64,000 nt of DNA, taken from positions 5,675,001-5,739,000 of the forward strand of contig OZ020305.1 in NCBI GenBank assembly GCA_963971305.1, read 5' to 3'. Source of the stretch: Arcuatula senhousia (lineage: Eukaryota; Mollusca; Bivalvia; Mytilida; Mytilidae). The position numbers and the translations under genes are program-made. Under the pieces are notes generated by a model that had not been told where the DNA came from, ran no database searches, and saw nothing but the letters and a program-made list of their open reading frames with translations. Positions 1 through 13,700 of this stretch are shown in pieces. Within the stretch, counting starts at the first letter, position 1. Each line of letters begins with the position of its first letter.

Positions 1-740
1 TTAGGTTAGCACCAGGGAGCCGCATCGACTATCAGAATGGCATCAGGAAGCCGCATCGACTTCCAGGTTAGGGTGAGCATTTCAATGAACTATAATTGTT
101 ATGCTGTCATTTTTCTCGGTTGTCCTATTGTATCCATTTGCCACCTCCACTATCAGGTTAGTATCAGGCAGCCATCTCTCCTAGGGTTAGGATTAGGTAA
201 GGTTTAGGGATTAGGGTTAGGGTTTGGTGTCAATGCGCCAACTCCACTATCAGGTTAGCATCAAGGAACCGTCTCGAATATCAGGTTAGGACTAGCATTT
301 CAACAGGTTATTAATCTGATGCTATCATTGTCCCCTTAAATATTCCTCTCGATAATGTCCTGCACTATCAATGTACCACTTCCACTACCAGGTTAGCATT
401 AGGGAGCCGTTTCAACTATCAGGTTAGCATCAGAGAACCGTCTCGACTATAAGGTTAGCATCAGGGAGCCGCATCGACTGTCAAATAATGGTTAGCATTT
501 CAATACGTTAATAATTATATGCTATCATTCTCACCTAGTGTTCCTTTTGATTGTCCTGTAATATCCGTGTACCACCTCCCAAGCATCGTGGAGCCATCTC
601 GACTATCAAGTTAGGGTTAGTACTTCAATAGGTCATAAATGTTATCATTCTCATCTAGTGTTCTCCTCGATTGTCCTGAAGTATCCATATGCCACCTCCA
701 TTAGCAGGTTAGCATCATTCTGGTCACATTTGGGCGTTAA
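1..740. repeat. Degenerate 31-bp minisatellite, edge of array
   Basis: Repeated blocks reading GGTTAGCATCAGGGAGCCG followed by (C/T)CTCGACTATCA recur with variation, interspersed with GGGTTAGCATTTCAATAGG variants and short TTAGGG-like tracts near 185-230. It is the same family as the large array at 6900-10515. If the M4 exon of the leftward receptor gene lies to the left, this block is in that gene's last intron. It continues beyond the window edge. Confidence 0.85.
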
Positions 741-1114
741 TCTGATACTGGACACTAATACTGGACACTTTTTGGCGTCGCAAATTGGACACTGTTGGGC
801 GAATTTTGATATACAGACTCGATTCAGCGTAAACTGGACACAATTGACGAACAGAGCTGGTAATAACAGCCTGCCCACCAGCCCGAGACTGGTAATTTTT
901 GGACAGGGCTAGCTAAAATTCATGAAAATTTTGCTGGCTATATAGCAGAAAACGGGTAGAACTTCAATTCAGGGCTGGTTACTTTTCAGCGAATTTCCTA
1001 CCCAGACGAAACGGACACGTTTGTGGGAATAGACACGTTTATGAGTGTTACATATATACTTGATCTGTACATCATATATTTCTATTCATTTGCTCATAGA
1101 CAATATGAGATTTC

Positions 1115-1390
1115 AATGTCTCAGGTTAATGCAGATGTTCGTTAGTAATAGGGTTTTGTTTTTTTCTTTCTTAATTGGATTTGACACGCTGAATCAGTGA
1201 CCATTAGCAACGCAATGGATGTGCTATAGCATGCAGAAACTGAGTTCACTCTCGCTACGACTTGAGTTTCCGTTGTTAATTGCTATATTGTTTTCGTGCT
1301 TTTATGATTTGTGTTTCTTCGTGCTGTTTTTTTTTTTTTGCCCTTACGGATTTTTGACAGTCGACAGCCTCACTGGTATCTCTAGTTCAA
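1115..1390 (+). mobile_element. 5'-truncated Penelope-like element tail
   Basis: This decayed tail matches the 3' end of the Penelope-like element at 50650-53035. Shared landmarks are the end of the reading frame (CAGATGTTCGTTAG), the TTTGACACGCTGAATCAGTG block, the GAGTTCACTCTCGCTACGAC block, and a terminal stretch ending GGTATCTCT. It lies in the last intron of the leftward receptor gene, on the opposite strand. Confidence 0.7.
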
Positions 1391-1574
1391 ACTTGCTTAT
1401 ACATTACATTGAACAATTTACTAGTTCGGTTTACCTTTTTAATAAGTAGTTTAGAGCAATACCTTGTCAAACCTTTTTATGTTATTAAATCAAATGATGA
1501 CTAAAAAATATGCATCTTACCGAGTCAGTAAAAAGGGAAATTGCATTTATTAACAATTTTAGTATGATACAAAC

Positions 1575-1768
1575 CTCTTTTCGATTTATGCAACATCCCG
1601 ATTGGTGACCCGGAAGTGTCACACAGGTAATAAAGCATGCTGGTCTAATAACTATTTTTATCATCCAATCAGGTGGCTTTAGTTCTGGACGATAGTAAAT
1701 GTTTATGACAATCACTTGTAGAACGCAAGATATCCCAGATAAACCAAGGATGAAGTTGAAAAATATCG
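1575..1768 (-). CDS. nAChR-like exon 6: M3 and start of cytoplasmic loop
   Basis: The exon follows a TTTTTTTTCAG acceptor and ends at a GTTTGT donor (194 nt). It encodes AIFFNFILGLSG through VINIYYR (M3) and then PPDWMIKIV, a conserved post-M3 motif, and a short Cys-containing loop. The paralogous exon is 197 nt, so it differs by one codon. Confidence 0.9.
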
Positions 1769-4700
1769 CTGAAAAAAAAGAAGATAAGATCTCAAGGGCA
1801 TACTTCCAAAACATATGAGCATATGATAGTATCAAAGGGGTAAGGGTTAACAACTAATATGAAAAAAAGGCATCGCCTTAAAATCTCGAGTAGTCTCGTG
1901 ATTAGAAAACATTCAATAACCATGGTGGCATTTTGGATCGATGGGACAATATTATTAGGGGTGATGTAAAAGAATTTCCCGCCACATTTTAGTGCAGACT
2001 TTTCCGAAACAGGCCGAATGAGTGACTGCCAGATCTTTTATTCATCATGATTCGTGCAATCGAGAAATATTTCATATGCAGCAGACGTCTTAATACAAAA
2101 CAAATTGAAGACTAGTTCAATCTCTTAACCTCACCACTCGTTATAATTATACTGCCCGTTCTCTGAACAATGATTTTCTTCAGCTCATCTATCCACAGGA
2201 TCGTGAGATAAATGACCTTGACTATTGATTGAGAAAGTCTTCATTCAATTTTAATTCTTGGTGTACCTCTCGAAAAAGACATTCAATAAAGATTTTCAAC
2301 AAAACACTACGACAAAAAAGATGACTTTTACTACCAAGAAATAGCGTTATGCTTTTCACATCCACCCGATTGCAAAATTTTACAATTTGCACAAACAAAG
2401 CCCGATTTTGAGACCAAGGTGCAATGAATGAAGTTATATCTGGATGTTGAAACGAAAATCACCCATGAAATGAATTATCAAGGAAAATGTATGAGATCAA
2501 TGATTTATTAAAAAACGAAAATCGAATTAAAGAAAAGGGGGCGGTGAAAGTAGTATCATCCATTTGTGTATACCGCACATTGACTCTCACAAAACTTTGA
2601 GCTGGTGGAGAGCAAGTCCCTGTGTTTTAGTTGAAACATTTTGTATCAATGTATAACCATACCTATCCAGGGCGTTGAATCTGCAGAAGGGGGCAGTTTA
2701 TCAGCAACCAGCAGTTGAAATACAGACATTGCTAACATCACCGTTACTTCAAGGGAAACCTTTTCACCAGAATCAACCGGAAGTATGAATCCTAGAACGA
2801 CAAGAACTGTTATCATCAATGACGGAATGATGATATTAGTGACGTAGAATGCAGGTTTTCTTTTCAAGTGCACATAAAACGTCACATCCGGGTATGGTTC
2901 TGGACAACATTCATAAAACACAACGTTTCTCTTTGAAGTTACGTCTGAAATATCCCATTCTACGTTATCCTTCATGGCAGAGAAGAATACTGGTTTCTCT
3001 GGAAGCGAGAAATCTAAGGCAAGACCATTGTACGACCAAGAACCAAACATAAGTGTACAAATCTGTTCATCGAAAGGAAAATTGGTGACATCAACAGGAC
3101 AAAGGACTTCGAGAACTGTTGGGAAGTTATAGTAAACAGTTCCATCTGAATAAACTGTAGGATTGTATACATCTATTCCATTGAATGATGTTGTCATGCT
3201 GAAAATAATACAAGTCAGAATTGTATTTTCATTATGGTACAGTATCCGACAATCGATTGATTCAACAACAGTTGATACATAAATAAATAACTCTTGTCAA
3301 TTAATTATCTTCAGCATAAAGGGTTGATTTTTCATTCGATCGATTAATTCAACATAGAGAATCAACCCAATCAACTCAGTAAATTCGTTATGATGAGAGC
3401 AAGATCGACATGATCGTTAACCATTGGCTGAAGAAGATCAACGCAATGAACTCAATTACTTTGCATTTATAGCGGCACTATCGTTACGATCGATACGATC
3501 GTCAACGATTGACTGTAGAAAATCGACGCAATCAACTCAATCACTTTGCATTTATAGGGACACGATCGTTACGATCGATACGATCGTTAACGATTGACTA
3601 AAGAAGATCAACGCAATCAACTCAATGTTTTTACATTTATAGGGGCACGATCGTTACGATAGATACGATCGTTAACGATTGACTAAAGAAGATCAACGCA
3701 ATCAACTCAATGTTTTTACATTTATAGGGGCACGATCGTTACGATAGATACGATCGTTAACGATTGACTGTAGAAATTCAACGCAATCAACTCAATCACT
3801 TTGCATTTATAGGGGCACGATCGTTACGATTGATACGATCGTTAACGATTGACTAAAGAAGATCAACGCAATCAACTCAATGTTTTTAAATTTATAGGGG
3901 CACGATCGTTACGATCGATACGATCGCTAACGATTGACTAAAGAAGATCAACGCAATCAACTCAATGTTTCTACATTAATTTTATAGGGGCACGATCGTT
4001 AACGAATGACTGTAGAAGATCAACGCAATCAACTCAATGACTTTGCATTTATAGGGGCACGATCGTTATTGACTGTAAAAAATCAACACAATCAACTCAA
4101 TGACTTTGCACGCCAATGAACTACATGACTTCGCCGACATCGGGGAACAATCGTTAACGACTGATTTCAGAAAACCAACTCAATCAACACAACATGCAAT
4201 GAGGGTGCTATACCGGTATTGTGCATGTCCTAAGTCAGAGATCTTTATCGAAGCTGATGTTTGAATTTTCGACTTCATCTAATTTGGTCTATGTCAAGAA
4301 GAGGGTTTTTCTTTGATTAATGGGATCGGGACATGGACTCAAAAACCTGACTTGGAAGGATGCTGGTCACAGTGAAGGCTGCTGGCTGTTTTTCTTCGTG
4401 GATGTTTAAAATTATCGTTTATATTGTAGGTTGTGTCGCGTTCATTTATTCCACACATCATTTTTTTTCTATTTTGTTTTACATAATAATAAGTGCATAA
4501 TTTAAAATCCAGAAAGAACCCTTGTATTACTTTCATAACAGATGACCCATTTACTATATATACATCTAAAAAAAGTTACTGATTTATGACATTATTGGCA
4601 AGTAAATATGTGAAGAAAATCTGTCCTAATCTAAAATAGCCAGATACCCTTAAACATTAAGTAGGTGCGCTATAGACCTCAAATAGAATTCCACTTTATG

Positions 4701-7700
4701 GGAATCCATCCCAATATACCAAACATCAAATGATTATGATCAGCAGTACATGACAAAATATTTCAAAAATCTCTTCCCCGCCCATCCGCCACCAACCTCC
4801 CACGTCATCCCGCTCCACAACATTCACCATTTCATATATATATAACTAGAATTTTTCAATCCGCAAAATCAAACAAACGATATCAAGTTTGTAGTTTTAT
4901 TGACGACATGCAATTGACAGCATTCTTGGCAGGAAAAAAGTTCATTTAAAGTCTTCAACTTAAAAAAAAAAAAAAACATTTGACATAAATACTTACATAA
5001 ATATATTGTTTGTATTTACAAATGACAGTTTGGATATAAGTCATTCTATTTTTGGTATGTAAATCTTTCGTGTACTTACTTTTTCAAAATTCTCAATTAT
5101 TACAATGCCTTTGAATATAATTAACAAAACTTTTACGGGTATCTTCAAACTGAACACACATATAGAAATAGTATATGTAAATAGAAGATATACTTCTACA
5201 GTATTTTTGCACTTCATTCAAGGAATGGCAAGCAATAGAAATAATTAAAATTTATCAACATAATAATTATTCGATAACATTTTTAAAACATGAAAACTAA
5301 ATTTACAGAGGACTTGGTGAATCGATTAATTAGTAATAATAATGATTTTTTTTATGAAAACATCAAGATGTTGTTTAAAATACTAGCATACATCATATCA
5401 AATGAACAATGTACATAACAAACGTTTCTTAAAAAATGTTTGTTACAGATAATTATATATATTAAATAACATTCAAAATTTTATGTCATAAACGTAGCCA
5501 GGGGGGGGGGTCGAGGAAATCGGACGAACCCCCACTCCACCGTGGACATTAAATAAAATATAGGTAAAAACAAACTGAGATTTGATTTATCACTATTAAG
5601 AACTGGAATATTTTGAAAAATTAACCCTCGCTCGCCCCCCCCCCACCTAAAAAATTTTGGCAACGGGTATGAATGTATGTCAACATATCTATAACATTTC
5701 GCACCATTACCAACTTTACTTGATTTTTAACTTCCTTTCTATTTCATCATTATGATCATTGCTTATCAGAACAAAGAATATCATTCTCTTGTGTCGGCTC
5801 ATATGTCTTGTACAATATTTATATTGATTCAACTTTTTAAAAGCTTGCTCGCAACTTTCTGTATTGCAAGCCAACCATGAATTGCAGAAAACCTTTCCAA
5901 TTTTTGGGTGATACAAGCAACTGGGGTTGTCCTGTAAGGGCATACAACACGATTTTGTATGTTTTTGAACATGAAATATATCCACTAAAAATTCAATGTT
6001 ATTTAGAATATCTCCAGCACCTTCCACTTCCTTCTCATGTAAATTCTTAATAAACGGGTGTAGCTCACAGCTACGATCGTATCCAAGGTACTTGATTCTG
6101 TTGATATATAAATCTGACACAAAAAATGATTTCCTTAACAGTAAATATACTTGTGTTAAGGATTCGTGACTGTACATTTATGAAAATCCCACAATAACAC
6201 CACATGTACGAATAAGGAATAACATTCGTGCTGTTGTCTTGTAAAATTTGTTAACTCTCTCTTTATCTTTACAGCTTTTTCTACAGTTACATTTATACAA
6301 ATTTTAAACATTGGTTTCAATCAACGAAAAAAAAGTAGGGAATCTGTAATCATGTGGCTAAAAAGGGATAATCGAAAGAACATCGAAGTATATGTCATGG
6401 GACTGATTTATTGATGCCGCACCGACAATCAACGTATTATGGCAGTCGCCTCTAAGCTCACGGTATCATCAGTGATCCACATCGACGATCACTGTACCCT
6501 CAGGGAGCCGATTCAACAATAACGAACCACCTTAACGATCAGGGTAATATCAAGGAGCTGCCACGACGATCAGAGAAGCATTGGAGTTAGTGTTTGGGTC
6601 AGGGTTAAGGTGAAGGGTTAGACTTTGGTATCACAAAAGGTAAAGGCTTAGGGGTTAGGGTTAGGTTTAGGTTACGGGTCGGGTAAGTAAAGGTAAAGGT
6701 TAATGTTTCTCTACTATTAGTACCTCAAAATCGAATATCAGAGTGGCATCGGAGTTAAAGTTAGGGTTTCAGTTTAGAGTTACGGTTCATGGTTAGGATT
6801 TTATGTTAGGGTTAGAGTTTAGGGTTTAAGGTGAGGGTTAGGGTTTAGTGGTTTAATGGTGAGTGTGACACGCTTCGACATTTGGGGTAGCAAAAGGGAG
6901 CCTACTCGACGATCAGGTTAGCTTCAGGTTGCCGCCTCGACTATCAGCATTTCAATAGGCAATAAATATTATTCTATCAATCTCTCCTAGAACAGCCTAG
7001 AGCTAAAGCATCAGAGTTAGGGTTAGGGTTTAGGGTTAGGGTAAGGGTTAGGGTTTACGGTTAGGGTTAGGGTTTAGGGTTAGAGTTAGGGTTTAGAGTT
7101 AGGGTTAGGGTTTACGGTTAGGGTTAGGGTTTGAGTTAGGGTTAGGGTTTAGGGTTAGGGTTATAGTTTAGGGTTAGGGTTAGGGTTATGGTTTAGGGTT
7201 AGGGTTAGGGTTATAGGTTAGGGTTAGGATTAGTTAGGGTTAGGGGTTTAGTGGTTTAATGGTAAGGGTGACACGCTTCGACATTTGGGGTAGCATAAGG
7301 GAGCCTACTCGACGATCAGGTTAGCTTTAGGTTGCCGCCTCGACTATCAGCATTTCAATAGGCAATAAATATTATTCTATCAATCTCTCCTAGAGCAGCC
7401 TAGAGCTATAGCATGAGTGAACCGCCTCGACTATCAGCTTAGGGTTAGCATTTCAAAGAGTAAGCTTCAAGGAGCCGTTTCGACGATCAGGTTACCATCA
7501 GGGAGCCGCCTCGACTATCAGGTTAGGGTTAGCATTTCAAAAGAGCCGTCTCGAAGATCAGGTTAGCATCAGGGAGCCGTCTCGACTATCAGGTTAGGGT
7601 TAGCAATTCAATAGGCTGGCACCAGGAAGCCGCCTCGACTATCAGGTTAGGGTTAGCATTTCAGTAGGTTAGCATCAGGGAGCTGCCTCGACGATCAGGT

Positions 7701-10700
7701 TAGCATCAGGGAGCCGCCTCGACTATCAGGTTAGCATTAGGGAGCAGCCTCGACTATCATGTTAGCATCAGGGAGCCGTCTCGACTATCAGGTTAAGGTT
7801 AGCATTTCAATAGGTTGGCACCAGAAAGCCGCCTCGACTATCAGGTTAGCATCAGGGAGCCGCCTCGACTATCAGGTTAGGGTTAGCATTTAAATAGGTT
7901 AGCATCAGGGAGCCGTCTCGACTATTAGGTTAGGGTTAGCAATTCAGTAGGTTAGCATCAGGGAGCCGCCTCGACTATCAAGTTAGCATCAGGGAACCGC
8001 TTCAACTATCAGGTAAGCATCAGGGAGCCGCCTCGACTATCAGGTTAGCATCAGGGAGCCGTCTCGAATACAGATTAGGGTTAGCATTTCAGTAGGTTAG
8101 CATCAGGGAGCCGCCTCGACGATCATGTTAGCATCAGGGAGCCGCCTCGACTATCAAGTTAGCATCAGGGAGCCGCCTCGACTATTAGGTTCGCATCAGG
8201 GAGCTGCCTCGACTATATGATTAGCATCAGGGAACCGCCTCGACTATCAGGTTAGCATCAGGGAGCCGTCTCGACTATCAGGTTAGGGTTAACATTTCAG
8301 TAGGTTAGCATCAGGGAGTCGCCTCGATGATCAGGTTAGCATCAGGGATCCGCCTCGACTATCAGGTAAGCATCAGGAAGCCGCCTCGACTATCAGGTTA
8401 GCATCAGGGAGCCGCCTCGACTATCAGGTTAGCATCAGGGAGCCGTCTCGACTATCAGGTTAGGGTGAGCATTTCAATAGGTTAGCATCAGGGAGTCGCC
8501 TCGACGATCAGGTTAGCATCAGGGAGCCGCATCGACGATCAGGTTAACATCAGGGAGCCGCCTCGACTATCAGGCTTGCATCAGGGAGCCGCCTCGACTA
8601 TCTGGTAAGGGTTAGCATTTTAATAGGTTAGAATCTTGGAGCCGCATCGACAATCAGGTTAGCATCAGGGAGCCGCCTCAACTATCTGGTTAGGGTAAGC
8701 ATTTCAATAGGTTAGAATCCGGGAGTCGCCTCAACTATCAGATTAGCACCAGGGAGCCGCCTCGACTATCAAGTTAGCATCGGGATGCCGCCTCGACTAT
8801 CTGGTTAGGGTTATCATTTCAATTGGTTATAATCCGGGAGCCGCCTCGACTATCAGGTTAGCATCAGGGAGCCGCCTCGACTATTAGGTCAGCATCAGGG
8901 GGCCGCCTCGACTAACAGGTTAGTATCAGGGAGACGTCTCGACTATCAGGTTAGGGTTAACATTTCAATAGGTTGGCACCAGGAAGCCGCCTCGACTATC
9001 AGGTTAGGGTTAGCATTTCCGTAGGTTAGCATCAGGGAGCCGCCTCGACGATCAGGTAAGCATCAGGGAGCCGCCTCGACTATCAGGTTAGCATCAGGGA
9101 GCCGCCTCGACTATCAGGTTAGCATCAGGGAGCCGCCTCGACTATCATGTTAGCATCAGGGAACCGTCTCGACTATCAGGTTAGGGTTAGCATTTCAATA
9201 TGTTGGCACAAGAAAGCCGCCTCGACTATCAGGTTAGCATCAGGGAGCCGCCTCGACTATCAGGTTAGGGTTAGCATTTAAATAGGTTAGCATCAGGGAG
9301 CCGTCTCGACTATTAGGTAAGGGTTAGTATTTCCATATGTTAGCATCAGGGAGCCGCCTCGACGATCAGGTTAGCATCAGGGAGCCGCCTCGACTATCAA
9401 GTTAGCATCAGGGAACCGCTTCGACTATCAGGTTAGCATCAGGGAGCCGCCTCGACTATCAGGTTAGGGTGAGCATTTCAATAGGTTAGCATCAGGGAGT
9501 CGCCTCGACGATCAGGTTAGCATCAGGGAGCCGCATCGACGATCAGGTTAACATCAGGGAGCCGCCTCGACTATCAGGCTTGCATCAGGGAGCCGCCTCG
9601 ACTATCTGGTAAGGGTTGGCATTTTAATAGGTTAGAATCTGGGAGCCGCATCGACAATCAGGTTAGCATCAGGGAGCCGCCTCAACTATCTGGTTAGGGT
9701 AAGCATTTCAATAGGTCAGAATCCGGGAGTCGCCTCAACTATCAGATTAGCACCAGGGAGCCGCCTCGACTATCAAGTTAGCATCGGGATGCCGCCTCGA
9801 CTATCTGGTTAGGGTTATCATTTCAATTGGTTATAATCCGGGAGCCGCCTCGACTATCAGGTTAGCATCAGGGAGCCGCCTCGACTATCAGGTCAGCATC
9901 AGGGGGCCGCCTCGACTAACAGGTTAGTATCAGGGAGACGTCTCGACTATCAGGTTAGGGTTAACATTTCAATAGGTTGGCACCAGGAAGCCGCCTCGAC
10001 TATCAGGTTAGGGTTAGCATTTCCGTAGGTTAGCATCAGGGAGCCGCCTCGACGATCAGGTAAGCATCAGGGAGCCGCCTCGACTATCAGGTTAGCATCA
10101 GGGAGCCGCCTCGACTATCAGGTTAGCATCAGGGAGCCGCCTCGACTATCATGTTAGCATCAGGGAACCGTCTCGACTATCAGGTTAGGGTTAGCATTTC
10201 AATATGTTGGCACAAGAAAGCCGCCTCGACTATCAGGTTAGCATCAGGGAGCCGCCTCGACTATCAGGTTAGGGTTAGCATTTAAATAGGTTAGCATCAG
10301 GGAGCCGTCTCGAATATTAGGTAAGGGTTAGTATTTCCATATGTTAGCATCAGGGAGCCGCCTTGACGATCAGGTTAGCATCAGGGAGCCGCCTCGACTA
10401 TCAAGTTAGCATCAGGGAACCGCTTCGACTATCAGGTTAGCATCAGGGAGCCGCCTCGACTATCAGGTTAGGGTTAGCATTTCAGTAGGTTAGCATCAGG
10501 GAGCCGCCTCGAAGATGAAAATTCATTGACCTCAAGAGTCAAATATAAAGCAGGATATCCGATTGCGATCTCGTTTGATTTAAACATATTTTATTTGCAT
10601 AAAATACAAAAAGGTATTAGACACAAGTATTCCCTACTTATGAAGTCTTTACCTATACAATACAATATATCTATAACATTGAAGGCATGCAAATCAAAGT

Positions 10701-13700
10701 CAGTTAATAAAATTATAATATATGTCTAATTTGAAAAAAAAAAGAAGGGGAGAATGAATTAAGGTAACAATCTCGTTCGTAGTATTCTTGATGTTTTAGC
10801 CATTCCAGACTTGCAACATTCGAACACCTTCTTACTTATACTCTTATAGCTTCAACATCAGCATCGTAATCAGTGTACAACAACCAACAAGAACACCCCC
10901 TCTGAAATAACAAAATGTTGTTTTAATTGGTGATGTCAAATTATATAGGTGTTTTTACTTTTCGAAAAATGTGACTGAACATGAACTTCATGATTGTGCG
11001 TTCAGTATAATGAAAAGAAACAAAAGCTTGACTTGCCTCTGGTAGGGTAGAGACAAAGTCTTCGTGCTCTAATTGTTCGTGTTTACTGGGTTAAACTTTG
11101 CCATTTCGCTCTAATGACATTCAGGTGCCCCATTGGTATCTCTTTGCTTCTTTCATTATTGTGCGCCCAGTATAATCACGGCCGGTAAGCCTCGCCAGGA
11201 GTTCATGAGAGATCAACACAACTTTCCAAAATTCACTTAAGTTCGTTTTGGTAAGGCGTTTAAATAGAATATGTTTTTTTTTCATTTACGAAATCAGTAT
11301 ACAAGTTTTGATTGTGTTTTGCATATTTCTTTTTGTACTTAATTAAATTATCGTATCGAACTGCAATTGTTTACACAAACGTAAATAAAAGAGTTGTTAA
11401 GTAGGTGGTGGTAAATGGGGGATTCCAACACGAAACACGTGCTTCAAAAACGCTGAAAACGAAGCACGAGTTATAAAAATCGCCAAACACGGAACACGAG
11501 AAAAATGAATTCAGATAATCGAAAACACGAATTACGTGCCTCAAAAAGGCAGAAAACGAAGCACGGGTATTAAAAATCTCAAAACACGAAACAGGGACAA
11601 AAATACAGACAAAAACGGAGCACGTACAACCTCCCGTACACGAAAACACGAGAAATAAAAATCAAAATCACGAAAACACGTAAAAATAAAAACGTCGAAA
11701 ACGTAGCACGAAAATAACCCTTTACCACCCTCTTAGTAGGTAAAACCACATTTTAAAGGTCAAATATCTAATGAACAAATCCCAATAAATTGTTTAAAAA
11801 TTAATAAAACAATAAAAGGTGCCCAAATTTTCGGACAATTAAAGTCCTTCTGATGGGCTCAAAAGAAAATATATATGTTGACACATCAACTGACGAGAAC
11901 ATTTATTTACGCAAACCAGTTTTACGTGAACTCACCTTACGAAGGATGAAAATGAATAGAAACAAAGACGTAACCTGACTCTGGTAAGGTAGAAACAGAG
12001 TTGACTGGGTTGATCAACTGCGACACGATCGTATCGATTGAATACGATCGTAACGATCGTGCCCCTAGTATGGTAGAAAGAAAGAGTTGACTGAGTTGAT
12101 CAACGGTGGCACGATCGTATCGATTGAATACGATCATTACGATCGTGCCCATCGTATGGCGGAGGGAAAGAGTTGACTGAGTTGATCAACTGTGGCACGA
12201 TCGTATTGATTGAATACGATCGTAATGATCGTGTCCCTCGTATGTTAGAGAGAAAGAGTTGACTGAGTTGATCAACGGTAGCACGATCGTATGGATTGAA
12301 TACGATCGTAACGATCGTGTCCCTCGTATGGTAGAAAGAAAGAGTTGACTGAGTTGATCAACGGTAGCACGATCGTATTGATTGAATACGATCGTCACGA
12401 TCGTGCCCCGCGTATGGTAGAAAGAAGGAGTTGACTGAGTTGATCAACGGTAGCACGATCGTATGGATTGAATACGATCGTCACGATCGTGCCCCGCGTA
12501 TGGTAGAAAGAAGGAGTTGACTGAGTTGATCAACGGTAGCACGATCGTATGGATTGAATACGATCGTAACGATCGTGCCCCTCGTATGGTAGAAAGAAAG
12601 AGTTGACTGAGTTGATCAACTGTGGCACGATCGTATGGATTGAATACGATCGTAACGATCGTGCCCCTCGTATGGTAGAAAGAAAGAGTTGACTGAGTTG
12701 ATCAACTGTGGCACGATCGTATGGATTGAATACGATCGTAACGATCGTGCCCCTCGTATGGTAGAAAGAAAGAGTTGACTGAGTTGATCAACTGTGGCAC
12801 GATCGTATGGATTGAATACGATCGTAACGATCGTGCCCCTCGTATGGTAGAAAGAAAGAGTTGACTAAGTTGATCAACGGTAGCACAATCATATCGATTG
12901 AATACATACAATGAATTAATTATGCACTTAGTTGATTGAGTAGACAAAAAGAAACAACAAAACAATTATGAGAAATGGAAACAACAATCGATTGATTCAA
13001 CAAGTAAGCACGATCGTATAGAATTGACCATATGATAGAATACAATTTTTAAAAAGTATCGTTTCAATCGAATGCTGAATACTGTACCATTCTCTGTATT
13101 TTACATTCACATTTCTTTACAAGATGTTTTTTTTGTAAGGATAAAGGCAAAATTTCACTTCAGAAATGAAGATAACATTTTTTTTCACAAAATTGATAAA
13201 TAAGAAAAAAACTAAGGCTATAACATTAGAATAAACTGGTGATTACAATGGTAGTCAGTGACTGGTTTAATTTATTTTTATTAAAGGAAAAATGTTACTG
13301 AATGGTGCAAACACAAATCTGTTATGAGACACATTATCGAAAAATGAGGTATCTATCTCAGTAAAAAGGCAGTCTGATTAAGATTTAATCTATTAAATTT
13401 AATGAAGGACTGTTGACATTGATATTAAGTCCTACTAAATATACAACGAACAATGGTATATAAGTAATATTTTCAAGTGCCAAGATTTGTTTTCCTACTG
13501 AGTGAGTGAGTGAGTTGGTGTTTTACGCCCGTGCAACGCTGTATAGGTTATTTACAGGCGATGAACATGAAAAAGGTGATAAAATGAACATGAAATGATG
13601 ATGATAAATGAAATATGGGGAATGGGTGGGAAAAATAGGACCGGTAAATTTTGAAGAACAACAAGAAAAGGGGAGAGATGGGTAGGGGCATACAATTTAG

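Larger units (their letters stand above)
6420..10515. repeat. 31-bp minisatellite array
   Basis: From about 6900 the sequence is dominated by a 31-bp unit (GGTTAGCATCAGGGAGCCGC plus CTCGACTATCA) with variant units carrying GGTTAGGGTTAGCATTTCAA. The region 6420-6900 holds decayed units and TTAGGG-like tracts. The array ends abruptly at about 10515. It lies inside the receptor intron. Confidence 0.93.

Noticed and set aside
7600..10500. CRISPR-like appearance of 31-bp repeats
   Set aside because: Units are directly adjacent with no unique spacers, the host is eukaryotic, and variants are scattered through the unit. It is a minisatellite.
11937..12965. Open frames with repeated YDRATVDQLSQLFLSTI peptides
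   Set aside because: They arise from the 86-bp satellite; the frame shifts from unit to unit and no start, splice or domain signal exists.
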